From contig NC_012963.1 in the NCBI RefSeq assembly GCF_000027005.1, positions 1,736,001-1,800,000 on the forward strand: DNA of 64,000 bases. Reading direction: 5' to 3'. The DNA is from Komagataella phaffii GS115 (Eukaryota > Ascomycota > Pichiomycetes > Pichiales > Pichiaceae). This document shows, piece by piece, positions 29,625 to 38,258 of the stretch (its first letter is position 1; every line of letters begins with the position of its first letter). The position numbers were made by a program, and so were the translations under genes. The notes below the pieces were generated by a model. It worked only from the letters and a program-made list of their open reading frames with translations. It did no database searches and had not been told where the DNA came from.

Positions 29625-31562
29625 TTAATCATCTGCAAATCCTTCGTCTTCTTCATCACTCCCTTCATGCAATCTTCGAACCAAAGCGTCTACATCTTGG
29701 TTTAACAGGTTTTCATATCCTATAGTCATGTTCAGACTTAACGCTTTGTTGAGTAGTTCTGAAGAAATGGTATCATTTGGAGATATAGACAATGCTATGT
29801 GTAAGGTCTGTATCGCTTGATCTATCTTGTTCATCTTGAGATAAATTAGTCCCATCGACGCATAGATGTTGGAGTCTTTACTATCGATCTTTCGAACGTT
29901 CTCAAAATACTCAAGTGCCGTTTGAAAGTTGCCCAGCTTACGGTTCACATGTGCTAAGTTTGAGTAGATTGAGTAATACAGTTTGGAATCAATTTTCAGG
30001 TTATGTGCTTGCTCTAACGAGCGATTAAACATGTGTTCAGCTTTAGAAAGCTCTCCTCGGTGGTAGTAAATGATTCCAAGCTCATTGAGCAACAATGGAT
30101 CCCTATCACATATCAGCATGGAATTACTGAGATATTCATATGCAAGAGTTAAGTTATTCATTTGTAGGTACTGCATTCCCAAGAACAAGTATGGAAGGTA
30201 GGATCCTGGGAAAAGTCGGACGGCTGTGGAATAAGCACTAATAGCTTGTTCATGTTCGCCTTCAATGGCAAACGTATGAGCAAACCCTATCCAAGCTGGA
30301 GCAAAATTAGGCGCCAACATGGTAGATTTGCTAAAGAATATTCTTGATTCGTTAATTTTTTTGATGGAAATATAGTATATTCCGATGCTTAGCCAAGTGA
30401 TGTAGTGATTAGGGTGATATTCTGCTAATTGATGGGATACCAAAAACAGTTTGTTTTTTGCGTCCAATTCATAAAGACAACTTAAATATAGTGGTAGAGT
30501 GTTGAAGCTGAATTGGTTGTCCTTCAAAATCGTCTCGCATACTGTTAAACATGTATCGAACTTGCACTGCAAGAACAGTAGTTCAGCCTTTGCTAAATTC
30601 AAATCATTATTTCCTTTCAAATTGTATTCATCCTGCAGTTTTTGTTCATTTTCTAAGAATTTGGAAGAATGAGCCAGTTTGTTCAATCTAGTTGAATATA
30701 GCAACTTCACTAACTCATCAGCCTGATCAAAGTTAATTTGCTCCAACAACTCCCATTCATCCTGGGGGCTTAAATAATTATTAGTAATTAGCTCATCAAA
30801 TGCTTCGTAGCATTTGAAATCTGCCAAAACAGCTTCCCTGAAACAATCCTTAGCTCTATCAAAGTTATTCATATTCATATAGATTTTGCCCCGCAAATAG
30901 CACATAGAAGCCTCGAGTTTAATTCCTCCATCGGTATAGTTATCAATGTCCACATCTTCAAAATCTACTGCATCTGTAACATCCTCGTCCATCTTGTAGG
31001 GGTTAAACTCTCCGACAACATCTAGTGCTTCATCCCATTCCTCCAGTGCTATTAGACATAATCCACAAAGATATTTGCATGATAAACTGTCTTCAAACTG
31101 ATCTCCTCTCAACAGGTTTCTTGCCGTAAGAAAACTTCCTTGTTGATAGTGGACCTGTGCTAACCAGAATGCATCATTTGGGTCATTCGTTATGGACAAT
31201 ACTTTGTCCCCAATATACTGAGCAGTGTTATAATGATGTTGCATTAAAGCATCATGCCTCCACAGTCTTAGTTTATCAGCCAAGCTGAGCGGTTTTTTGG
31301 TTGTAGAAACTCCTGGAGCACCGGCCACGCCGCCACTAGTGCCTAAGAAGGAGACACCTTCGTCAATTTCTGGGTTAAATCCGTTGTTTGGATCAAACTT
31401 AGGTGTTGAGAAGGCCTTGTTAGAAACACTTCCACCGTTATTGCCCATTGGTCGACCAGTTACCTTTGAAGAGTTATTGGGTGTCAAAACTGCTCTTTTG
31501 TGGCTCATGGATGGCGATATTGTCATCATAGAGCTATTGTGTTGGGAATGGTTGTGAGACAT
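29625..31562 (-). CDS. CDC16: Anaphase-promoting complex TPR subunit Cdc16
   Basis: Cdc16 (APC6) is a TPR scaffold of the APC/C ubiquitin ligase, which destroys securin and cyclins. The 645-residue product has a disordered N-terminal ~75 residues with possible phosphosites. The family opening LADKLRLWRHDALMQHHY.TA follows, then tandem TPR units to the C-terminus (for example NELGIIYYHRGELSKAE and YASMGLIYLKMNKIDQAI). The end is acidic (GSDEEDEGFADD). The length is shorter than the 840-residue Saccharomyces protein, mainly in the N-terminal tail. The start is the ATG at 31562. Confidence 0.93.
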   Translation of the reverse strand: MSHNHSQHNSSMMTISPSMSHKRAVLTPNNSSKVTGRPMGNNGGSVSNKAFSTPKFDPNNGFNPEIDEGVSFLGTSGGVAGAPGVSTTKKPLSLADKLRLWRHDALMQHHYNTAQYIGDKVLSITNDPNDAFWLAQVHYQQGSFLTARNLLRGDQFEDSLSCKYLCGLCLIALEEWDEALDVVGEFNPYKMDEDVTDAVDFEDVDIDNYTDGGIKLEASMCYLRGKIYMNMNNFDRAKDCFREAVLADFKCYEAFDELITNNYLSPQDEWELLEQINFDQADELVKLLYSTRLNKLAHSSKFLENEQKLQDEYNLKGNNDLNLAKAELLFLQCKFDTCLTVCETILKDNQFSFNTLPLYLSCLYELDAKNKLFLVSHQLAEYHPNHYITWLSIGIYYISIKKINESRIFFSKSTMLAPNFAPAWIGFAHTFAIEGEHEQAISAYSTAVRLFPGSYLPYLFLGMQYLQMNNLTLAYEYLSNSMLICDRDPLLLNELGIIYYHRGELSKAEHMFNRSLEQAHNLKIDSKLYYSIYSNLAHVNRKLGNFQTALEYFENVRKIDSKDSNIYASMGLIYLKMNKIDQAIQTLHIALSISPNDTISSELLNKALSLNMTIGYENLLNQDVDALVRRLHEGSDEEDEGFADD

Positions 31563-31659
31563 TTACACAGGAGATCTATTTATCTTGGGCCTGATAACTG
31601 ATGGTATGTCTTGGACGGTCGCGAAGATGATATTACATGTTTTCCTTCTACCTATCTAT

Positions 31660-32601
31660 CTACAAACTTTTGGCACCTAGAACAATGTTGTCAATCAGTC
31701 TGGCTGTGCCGGTGGTTGCTCTAGGTACATGAACTGCAAGGCTTATGATAGTTGGTTTTGTCTTGTCTACCTTCTCTGAGGACTTGAGCTCGTCTAAAGT
31801 CTCGTATTCATTGACGCTGACATATTCCAGGTTCCATGATGCTTTAACTCCATTTGTGTACTCCTTCAATGTTTCAAGAACAGCTGATTCCAGATCCTCT
31901 GCAGTACAATCTTCTGTGTCATAAACTTCCTTTGCTGCCAAAAGTGATCGATAAATTTCAGAAGCTTTCATTTTAGTTTCCGATGATAAGTATTGGTTTC
32001 TGGAGCTCATTGCCAATCCTGATTTCTCCCTACAAGTCAAAATTACACGGATATTTGTTGGAATCAATAGATCCTTTACCATCCTCCTAACTACAATTGT
32101 TTGCTGGATATCCTTAGAACCAAAGTATGCATTGTTGGGATACACGATGTTGAAGAGTTTGCAAACGACAGTTGCCACACCGCGGAAAAACTGAGGTCGG
32201 AATTTGCCTTCTAATTGTTCACTGACTCCTAGCACTGTCACAAATGCCCCCTTTTGAAGAGATACGTCTAACGGAATGCCGGATGGGTACATTTCTCGCA
32301 CCGTTGGAACAAACACAACGATACTTTCACTGCCATCTAAACCCGCTAGTTGTTCCAAGTCGGCCTCCAAAGTGCGTGGGTAGGATTCTAGATCTTCCGT
32401 CGGTGCAAACTGGGACGGATTAACAAAGATAGACACAACTGTTTTGTCATTCTCGTTCAACGACTCTCGAACCAGTGTCAAATGACCTTCGTGAAGTGCA
32501 CCCATAGTTGGAACAAAACCAACACTATGTCCATTAATGATCTGATTCAATCTCCAATCACGCACTTCTTGTATCGTACGGAATAGCTGGAAATTAGTCA
32601 T
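31660..32601 (-). CDS. PAN6: Pantothenate synthetase (pantoate-beta-alanine ligase)
   Basis: Pan6 condenses pantoate with beta-alanine using ATP (released as AMP and PPi) to make pantothenate, the precursor of coenzyme A. The 313-residue product carries the family signature VPTMGALHEGHL (the HEGH box is residues 37-40). It also has FVNPSQF, FRPQFFRGVATVV, YFGSKDIQQ and the KMSKS-like LAMSSRNQYLS. These are the expected active-site segments. Length fits the family. It is head-to-head with MRPL20, 227 bp apart. Confidence 0.96.
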   Translation of the reverse strand: MTNFQLFRTIQEVRDWRLNQIINGHSVGFVPTMGALHEGHLTLVRESLNENDKTVVSIFVNPSQFAPTEDLESYPRTLEADLEQLAGLDGSESIVVFVPTVREMYPSGIPLDVSLQKGAFVTVLGVSEQLEGKFRPQFFRGVATVVCKLFNIVYPNNAYFGSKDIQQTIVVRRMVKDLLIPTNIRVILTCREKSGLAMSSRNQYLSSETKMKASEIYRSLLAAKEVYDTEDCTAEDLESAVLETLKEYTNGVKASWNLEYVSVNEYETLDELKSSEKVDKTKPTIISLAVHVPRATTGTARLIDNIVLGAKSL

Positions 32602-32828
32602 TATCGTTGTGTGGGGAAAAGGAAAAAGTTTTGGAAATATTTTATAGTGGTCTCTCGCACGGAAGTTTCGCGATGTTTCTCCTTCTAAGCTCTTGCTACT
32701 CGGATTCCAGTGGCAGGAAGGAAACTCTAAGCTGGCCTCCCCTAGAAACTTTCGCTCGACACATAATTCAAGTTTTTCACAGTTGACTTCTTATTGTTAC
32801 TCCCAATTCATCGCCTTTCTATCCAAGA

Positions 32829-33254
32829 ATGATGAGACAGTTCATTAGAAGACAGTCGACTATTGGCAAGTTGACGACGACTCCAAACAAGTTCAACTCC
32901 AAGTCCTCTGCGTTCAATCTGAAACCTAATCTTCCCAAAGGTTTATATCATCATCCAGCACCTACCATACCGACACCTTTGCAAACTCCACCTGTGTTTC
33001 TGCCTGAGCAAGATGTTAGGAAGAACAATAACCTATACAAGCTAAATTTTAGCATTCCAAAAGAAAATATTGACGAAATGCCTCTTTTGAACGAGACCAG
33101 AGAAAAGAAATATCACATGAGCAAAGAGGATATTGCTAGAATGCAGCAACTAAGGGATGAAGGATACACAAGAAAGCAGTTGAAGGAAGAGTTTGGATGC
33201 TCAAATCTGTTCATATCACTTAGTACAAAGCCAGTTGGGAAAAGCTCTAAATAG
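32829..33254 (+). CDS. MRPL20: Mitochondrial large-subunit ribosomal protein mL58 (Mrpl20)
   Basis: This is a fungal-specific protein of the mitochondrial large ribosomal subunit. The 141-residue product starts with a basic Ser/Arg presequence (MMRQFIRRQSTIGKL). It then has the family block KGLYHHPAPT and a proline-rich stretch. The C-terminal module MSKEDIARMQQLRDEGYTRKQL..EFGCS.LFISL resembles a small helix-turn-helix and is characteristic of Mrpl20. Two consecutive ATGs (32829 and 32832) are possible starts. It is divergent from PAN6. Confidence 0.85.
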   Translation: MMRQFIRRQSTIGKLTTTPNKFNSKSSAFNLKPNLPKGLYHHPAPTIPTPLQTPPVFLPEQDVRKNNNLYKLNFSIPKENIDEMPLLNETREKKYHMSKEDIARMQQLRDEGYTRKQLKEEFGCSNLFISLSTKPVGKSSK

Positions 33255-33441
33255 AACACATTGTCTATTTCCAGCTCTGTATATAGTTAATGTACTCATT
33301 TAGTTCCAACCATTCATGATAAACCATGTTTATCTATAAATCACAAATTTTATTAGCAGCATGCTAGCCTAAGAACTGAAAAAAGGAAGACAAGTCAACA
33401 GACAATATCCAAACAGTTTGAACAACAATTCAACTTGTTTA

Positions 33442-33963
33442 TCATTGACTGTTGCCATAATCTCCATATTGGTCATTCAAGTTGACCTTTTGTCTCATGA
33501 TACGATTCTCTACTCTCTTGTCAAAAGAAACCAGCACGTCATTCAAGTTCAGCTCATCCTTCAACGTGTTCATCACCAATCCAAGTGCGATATTTACATG
33601 CCTATCCCTTTTTACATCATAGTAATCTAGCACCGAAACAAAAGACTTTGGACCCACTTTGTTGATTGTATAAAACTGATGATCTCTCCAATCAAAGATG
33701 TTGTTTATTGGCTCATACCACGTAATTCCATTCAGCTTTCCTTTCATTTCCATGCAAAGACTACTTCCATTTTCACTCTCGATTTCTTTTATGATCAATT
33801 CAACAGCGGGAAATTTGTTCTCTGGACTATCTCTCCAGCTTAGTGCTTTATACCTCTGTTTTAATATGCGATCGGTTTCATTACTAGTTTCTTCAGCTAT
33901 TTCTGGCGGGGGTATCTTGTATGGGGTGACATTCTGTAGCTTTAGCAGGATTTTTTCGGTCAT
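33442..33963 (-). CDS. Unrecognised 173-residue protein
   Basis: I do not recognise the family. The reading frame starts with ATG, is 173 codons, and has a normal amino-acid mix with no signal peptide, membrane span or low-complexity run, so it looks like a real soluble protein. Distinctive stretches are YKALSWRDSPENKFPAVELI, GITWYEPINNIFDWRDHQFY and GPKSFVSVLDYYDVKRD. The C-terminus is charged. It is convergent with MRPL20 and divergent from SIF2. The plus-strand frames crossing it are weaker in composition. Confidence 0.75.
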   Translation of the reverse strand: MTEKILLKLQNVTPYKIPPPEIAEETSNETDRILKQRYKALSWRDSPENKFPAVELIIKEIESENGSSLCMEMKGKLNGITWYEPINNIFDWRDHQFYTINKVGPKSFVSVLDYYDVKRDRHVNIALGLVMNTLKDELNLNDVLVSFDKRVENRIMRQKVNLNDQYGDYGNSQ

Positions 33964-34618
33964 CGGTTTTTTGGAAGACTCAATCTTACTAGGCTTCTAT
34001 TGACCTTCTTTTGAGCGATGTGTTAACAAAAATTTAAAACGTTTAAGTGATGTTAACGGCTGTCTTACTAATTGAAAGACAAAAGAAGGTGTCCGGCTTA
34101 CAAAGGAAGGATTATGATGGGGTTTGCGCAGGGATTTTCTTTCCGCGCCTACGCTAACCCTACAGTTTTCAGATCATTGAAATCTGGCGCAGATTTGCCA
34201 GGCGCCGATCGACCTAGAAAGGTATAATTGGTGGATAAACGCAATTTTGCGCAATTTCACCGCACAAACTATCCATGACGATCTACCGCTCGTCTTTTGG
34301 CCCGCAAAAGTGAAGAAAAGGACACACCACACACCTCTTCTGGAAGGATTCTACGATCACATATCGAAACATTAATACTACTCGAAACCACTATTTTAAA
34401 GATGCCTCAATCTAAAAATCGGCTCAGCTGTTGAGTCTTTACGAGAAAATCAGTACATGGTAGTCATGTCACCCCATTACTATTAAGCAAGTTGACAGAA
34501 GACATTAGTCGTGTACTGGTCCAATATATTATTTTTCGATGTTTCGCGAAGATTATCATGGACAGTGTGTTCTTCCTTGTCAAACTCATTCTGCTGAACA
34601 CCTCCAGTGAGATATAAT
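33964..34618. promoter_or_regulatory. Divergent promoter region before SIF2
   Basis: This 655-bp spacer separates an unrecognised minus-strand gene from SIF2. It contains G+C-rich motifs around 34130-34260 (several TTGCGCA and GGCGC-type words). A 37-codon plus-strand frame lies at 34114-34227, described among the findings. I see no tRNA or consensus TATA element. Confidence 0.45.
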
Positions 34619-36181
34619 ATGACTCTAACCAGCCAGGAGGTTAACTATCTAATATGGCGATATTTCCAAGAGGTTGGGTTAGAGCTTTCGGCCTATGCCC
34701 TTGATGATGAGACGAAAATTCACGAATTGGATGAATTATATAAGAATAAAATTCCAATTGGAAGTTTAGTTAACTTCATCCAGAAGGGAATTCTTTACAC
34801 AATGAAAGAAGGTGAAGTGCTGGAGTCTAAGAGCAGTTTGCACGAGTTTGCAAAAGAACTGAATCTATTAAGCTCTATAAAACACACAAACACAGAAATA
34901 GTTCCACCGTCAACTAATACGACTGACAACAACAGCTGTTTTACCCGAGTGTTGAAAAGCTTATTTACATATCCCTCGTCGATGCATAGCTCCTTCAACC
35001 CCTCTTCAGAGAAAGTTTTGGCTTGGGGTGAAAGGAAAAGTAAAAGTGTCATATGTGTGATAAACGATCAATCTCAAATAAAGATTGATGTTGAGCATTA
35101 TGTTATAGAGAATGAAAAAGGTAATGATATCACACTTGTTTCATGGTCTCGTTTGGGTGATTCACTGTTAACATGTTGTGAAAATGGCGAGATCAGAATG
35201 TGGGAAGCTGACGGCAAGATAAAGATGGTTTTGCATAACCATGCATCGCCTATTGTGCATGTGTCATGGTCACCAGATTCTCGTTCATTCCTCACTTTAG
35301 ATAGCGATAATGTTGTCATCATATGGGATTCATTCACCGGCAAAGCTCGCCAAGTTTTGGATGCTGGTCTCAAAGATAGAGTATTAGGGCTGGATACCGT
35401 GTGGATCGACGAATCCAAGGTTGTTGTTCCTGGACTAAAGAACTCAATTCATATTTTTCAAGTATCAGAGAAAGAGCCTGTGGGAACACTATATGGTCAT
35501 TCCAACACAATCACAAGCTTAGCATATTACAAAGAATTGCATCTTCTTGCATCTGGCTCAGATGACAACGATATTAGAATATGGCGAAGCAATTCGTTAA
35601 ACTCCGCCCAATTGTTGCAAGGTCATACCCAGCCTATCTTGTCACTTGATTGGCTTCCCACAAATGAAAAATTTAAGAACCCAGATCTCTCCAAGCTAGT
35701 AATTTTAATATCAACCTCAATGGATGGCTCCATTAGAGTTTGGGATGTCTACAAAGGTGATACTGTAATGTTCTCTTTAAATGAAAATGGGGTGCCGTTT
35801 GTTTGCAGCAAGATTTCTCCTGACAAAACTAAGATTGTTACTGGTGACTTGGATGGGAGCATAAAGATATGGTCCATTAACTATCAAAGTTTGGAACAAT
35901 TCCTATCTGAACATAAACTTGATGCATCCAACACTGGTACCAACATTCAATCAATTGAATGTGTGGCCGAATACGAACCTAATACTTCCAAGAAAGAAGA
36001 GCCAGATGAGAACGATATACTCATCGACGACGATGTAGACGAAAAACAACAAAGTGGAAACGATTTAGAGGACGACAAACAGATATTTATTACCAGTTTA
36101 TCGTGGAACAAGAATGGTTCCTTACTTTCAGTATCGTATTCCAATATTGACAGTGTTGTCATCAAGGTAGACCAGTTATAA
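34619..36181 (+). CDS. SIF2: Set3 complex WD40 protein Sif2 (TBL1-like)
   Basis: Sif2 is the WD40 subunit of the Set3 histone deacetylase complex, related to human TBL1 of SMRT/NCoR; it represses sporulation and silences at telomeres. The 520-residue product begins with a LisH dimerisation motif (LTSQEVNYLIWRYFQEVG, then SAYALDDET), nearly the Saccharomyces N-terminus. A spacer leads to about seven or eight WD40 blades, such as SWSPDSRSFLTLDSDNVVI and HSNTITSLAYY. An acidic insertion (about residues 450-480) precedes the last blade. The frame extends to 34607 only by a GTG, so the ATG at 34619 is the start. The stop is 42 bp from the convergent TAM41 stop. Confidence 0.92.
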   Translation: MTLTSQEVNYLIWRYFQEVGLELSAYALDDETKIHELDELYKNKIPIGSLVNFIQKGILYTMKEGEVLESKSSLHEFAKELNLLSSIKHTNTEIVPPSTNTTDNNSCFTRVLKSLFTYPSSMHSSFNPSSEKVLAWGERKSKSVICVINDQSQIKIDVEHYVIENEKGNDITLVSWSRLGDSLLTCCENGEIRMWEADGKIKMVLHNHASPIVHVSWSPDSRSFLTLDSDNVVIIWDSFTGKARQVLDAGLKDRVLGLDTVWIDESKVVVPGLKNSIHIFQVSEKEPVGTLYGHSNTITSLAYYKELHLLASGSDDNDIRIWRSNSLNSAQLLQGHTQPILSLDWLPTNEKFKNPDLSKLVILISTSMDGSIRVWDVYKGDTVMFSLNENGVPFVCSKISPDKTKIVTGDLDGSIKIWSINYQSLEQFLSEHKLDASNTGTNIQSIECVAEYEPNTSKKEEPDENDILIDDDVDEKQQSGNDLEDDKQIFITSLSWNKNGSLLSVSYSNIDSVVIKVDQL

Positions 36182-36223
36182 ATTGGGGATAAATATTTGT
36201 ATATTAGATGGTTCTGTGTATCA

Positions 36224-37690
36224 CTAGTTTATAGAAGAGTTATACTTCTTTCGTTTGGCCCAGGCATACTTTATGCTTTTGGTAACTCCCGCTGTAGCAA
36301 TTCCCTTGACACTTTGTAGAAAAGCAGGTTTGTATATGGTCTCCTTCAAAGCTTGGTAAAGATTGTGTTTCAAGTTTTCATCTTCGGCAATTTTTAAAGG
36401 AAACGAAGATTTACATTTTATGTTATTTGAGATGTACTCGTAATCCTGGATAGGTAACTTTGATAGATCAGAATTACTGATCGTTTGAAGCTCAATGAAA
36501 GAAAGGTCTGAAAGTTCAGGTGCTACCACATTTTCAATAGGATTAAGTAATTTTTGAGCAATAATATCTTCAGAAAATTCTTTTGAGTATTTGTCAGCAT
36601 ACTTGGCGTAAATCTTCTTTCTGAATGATTTTGGTAAATCTACAATCATTCTTGACTGGGCGTCGGTGGATAAATTAACTTTAAACGTAGAGTCAGTTTC
36701 GAATTGGACGACATCTGCGAAATAGCTTCTTAGCAATGGATCATACATCCAGTCAAGTTTATCATATTGGCCGGAAACAATGTTTGAGACCTTGTCACGA
36801 CTTTCTCCTCCTAACTGCACTCGAGGATCTCCATGGTAAGAAAGAGAAGTGATCAGATGGAAAAGCTCTTCCTTACTCATTGAAAACTCAGTACCCCTGT
36901 CGGAGTTTAATAACAGCGATAGTTTGATCGCATTGATCAAATTAAACTGGTTCAGCAATTGAATATTTGGACTGTTTCTCATTATATTTATTGGTTTGTG
37001 CAGCCTTCCACTTAGATAGAAAGTGTCCCAATTGATTAAATCATTCATCAAATTGGTCATTGAGGTTACGCCATATTTTATCTGGCAACCTTCCATGTCC
37101 ACATATGGATTGAAATAAACTCCAGCTCCTAAATCTTGGACCTTGCCTATTAACCCAGAACCGCCTATTCTCAAAAAAGAATAATGCTCTGGAAACTGAT
37201 GTAGGTTTAGTGCGTGCCAATGGTCTGGGTATGATACAGCGTATATCATATCCATCTGAGGTTTACTTTCTGAAACTTTTTGATTCGCTTGAGTAAATAC
37301 ACCGGAACCGTAACCCGCAGCAAATCTAATAGGTGCATTGAACTTCCATAGGACTTTCTGCAATGTCTCATTCTTATCGCTGGTGATTATCTGGTTCTCT
37401 CCAAATTTGTATGGTAACTGGCTACTCGTTTTCAATCCAGCGATATTCCGAAGATAATAATTGAAGTTTATGGGGGCATTCTTAAATTTTTTCAGGTTCT
37501 CGTCCAGAATTTTGAGCTGGTCAGCGCTTGTGGTGGAATTCGGGGTTTCATTTGATCGCAGCTTATTATTACGGATGATCAGCCTGTATCGTTTCACGGG
37601 TTTGTTCTTCTTGAAAATTTCATCCAAAACAATGGGGTCAATCTCTTTGGGCTTTGTAGAAGCAAAGCGGTATATTATCTTGCTTCTCAT
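36224..37690 (-). CDS. TAM41: Mitochondrial CDP-diacylglycerol synthase Tam41
   Basis: Tam41 converts phosphatidic acid and CTP to CDP-diacylglycerol on the matrix side of the inner mitochondrial membrane, the first committed step toward cardiolipin. The 488-residue product starts with an Arg/Ser presequence (MRSKIIYRFASTKP). Family blocks include AAGYGSGVF, DMIYAVSYPDHWHALNL, GAGVYFNPYV and IKYGVTSM.NLMNDL. The C-terminal segment SVKGIATAGVTKSIKYAWAK is the usual membrane-associating tail. It is longer than the 385-residue Saccharomyces protein, mainly in the N-terminal linker. The start is the ATG at 37690. Confidence 0.93.
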   Translation of the reverse strand: MRSKIIYRFASTKPKEIDPIVLDEIFKKNKPVKRYRLIIRNNKLRSNETPNSTTSADQLKILDENLKKFKNAPINFNYYLRNIAGLKTSSQLPYKFGENQIITSDKNETLQKVLWKFNAPIRFAAGYGSGVFTQANQKVSESKPQMDMIYAVSYPDHWHALNLHQFPEHYSFLRIGGSGLIGKVQDLGAGVYFNPYVDMEGCQIKYGVTSMTNLMNDLINWDTFYLSGRLHKPINIMRNSPNIQLLNQFNLINAIKLSLLLNSDRGTEFSMSKEELFHLITSLSYHGDPRVQLGGESRDKVSNIVSGQYDKLDWMYDPLLRSYFADVVQFETDSTFKVNLSTDAQSRMIVDLPKSFRKKIYAKYADKYSKEFSEDIIAQKLLNPIENVVAPELSDLSFIELQTISNSDLSKLPIQDYEYISNNIKCKSSFPLKIAEDENLKHNLYQALKETIYKPAFLQSVKGIATAGVTKSIKYAWAKRKKYNSSIN

Positions 37691-38258
37691 AGTAAGTCCA
37701 GGTGTGGAGAAGAAAGAAGTTAAGTGAGATAGCAGATGTCAGTTATAAAGATGGGGTAGTACACGCGCTAAAGATGGCAGGGTGATTATTTTGGAAGGAC
37801 ACGAAGTATGGGTTTCTCTCTTCGAAGGGCAGGGACGTATGAAAACGAGGGGAGAGAGGTCAAGTCACAAAGGTCCTAAGATAGCGAGGATTTCCCAGAA
37901 AGGAAGGCATATATCTTGGAAGGAGAATGACTGCTACCAAGTATGGACATAACCCCGCGCACCGAGCAACATTTCTGGAGAACATTTTCCATTGGTAGTA
38001 TATTCTGTTTTCGCCAATCATTGCTTAGTAAGTGTAATCAATCCGAGGATATTTGTGAGCGAGGACCATTTGGCTGAAGTCACGTAACGCGTATGAAGAG
38101 AAACTCAGATACCTGGTCGTGCACTTCACAAGTAATAGTATTATTCTCTACCAATTAGCTAACGCACGACCTGAATCAAAACATCAACAAATAAACAAAA
38201 ACAAAACCATATTAAGCCCGACTAATAACAAGAGCCAGACACATCTCTTGTAATACAG
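37691..38258. promoter_or_regulatory. Divergent TAM41/NDC80 promoter with MCB box
   Basis: This 568-bp spacer includes ACGCGT at 38087-38092, directly preceded by CACGTA, and a related CACGCGC at about 37759. The first is 167 bp before the NDC80 ATG. The NDC80 leader just before the ATG is A-rich, as is usual for expressed yeast genes. No gene is visible. Confidence 0.5.
38087..38092. promoter_or_regulatory. MCB box upstream of NDC80
   Basis: A perfect ACGCGT, the MBF recognition core, at a normal promoter distance from the NDC80 start. It may give cell-cycle-phased expression of this kinetochore gene, but a single short match is not proof. Confidence 0.4.
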
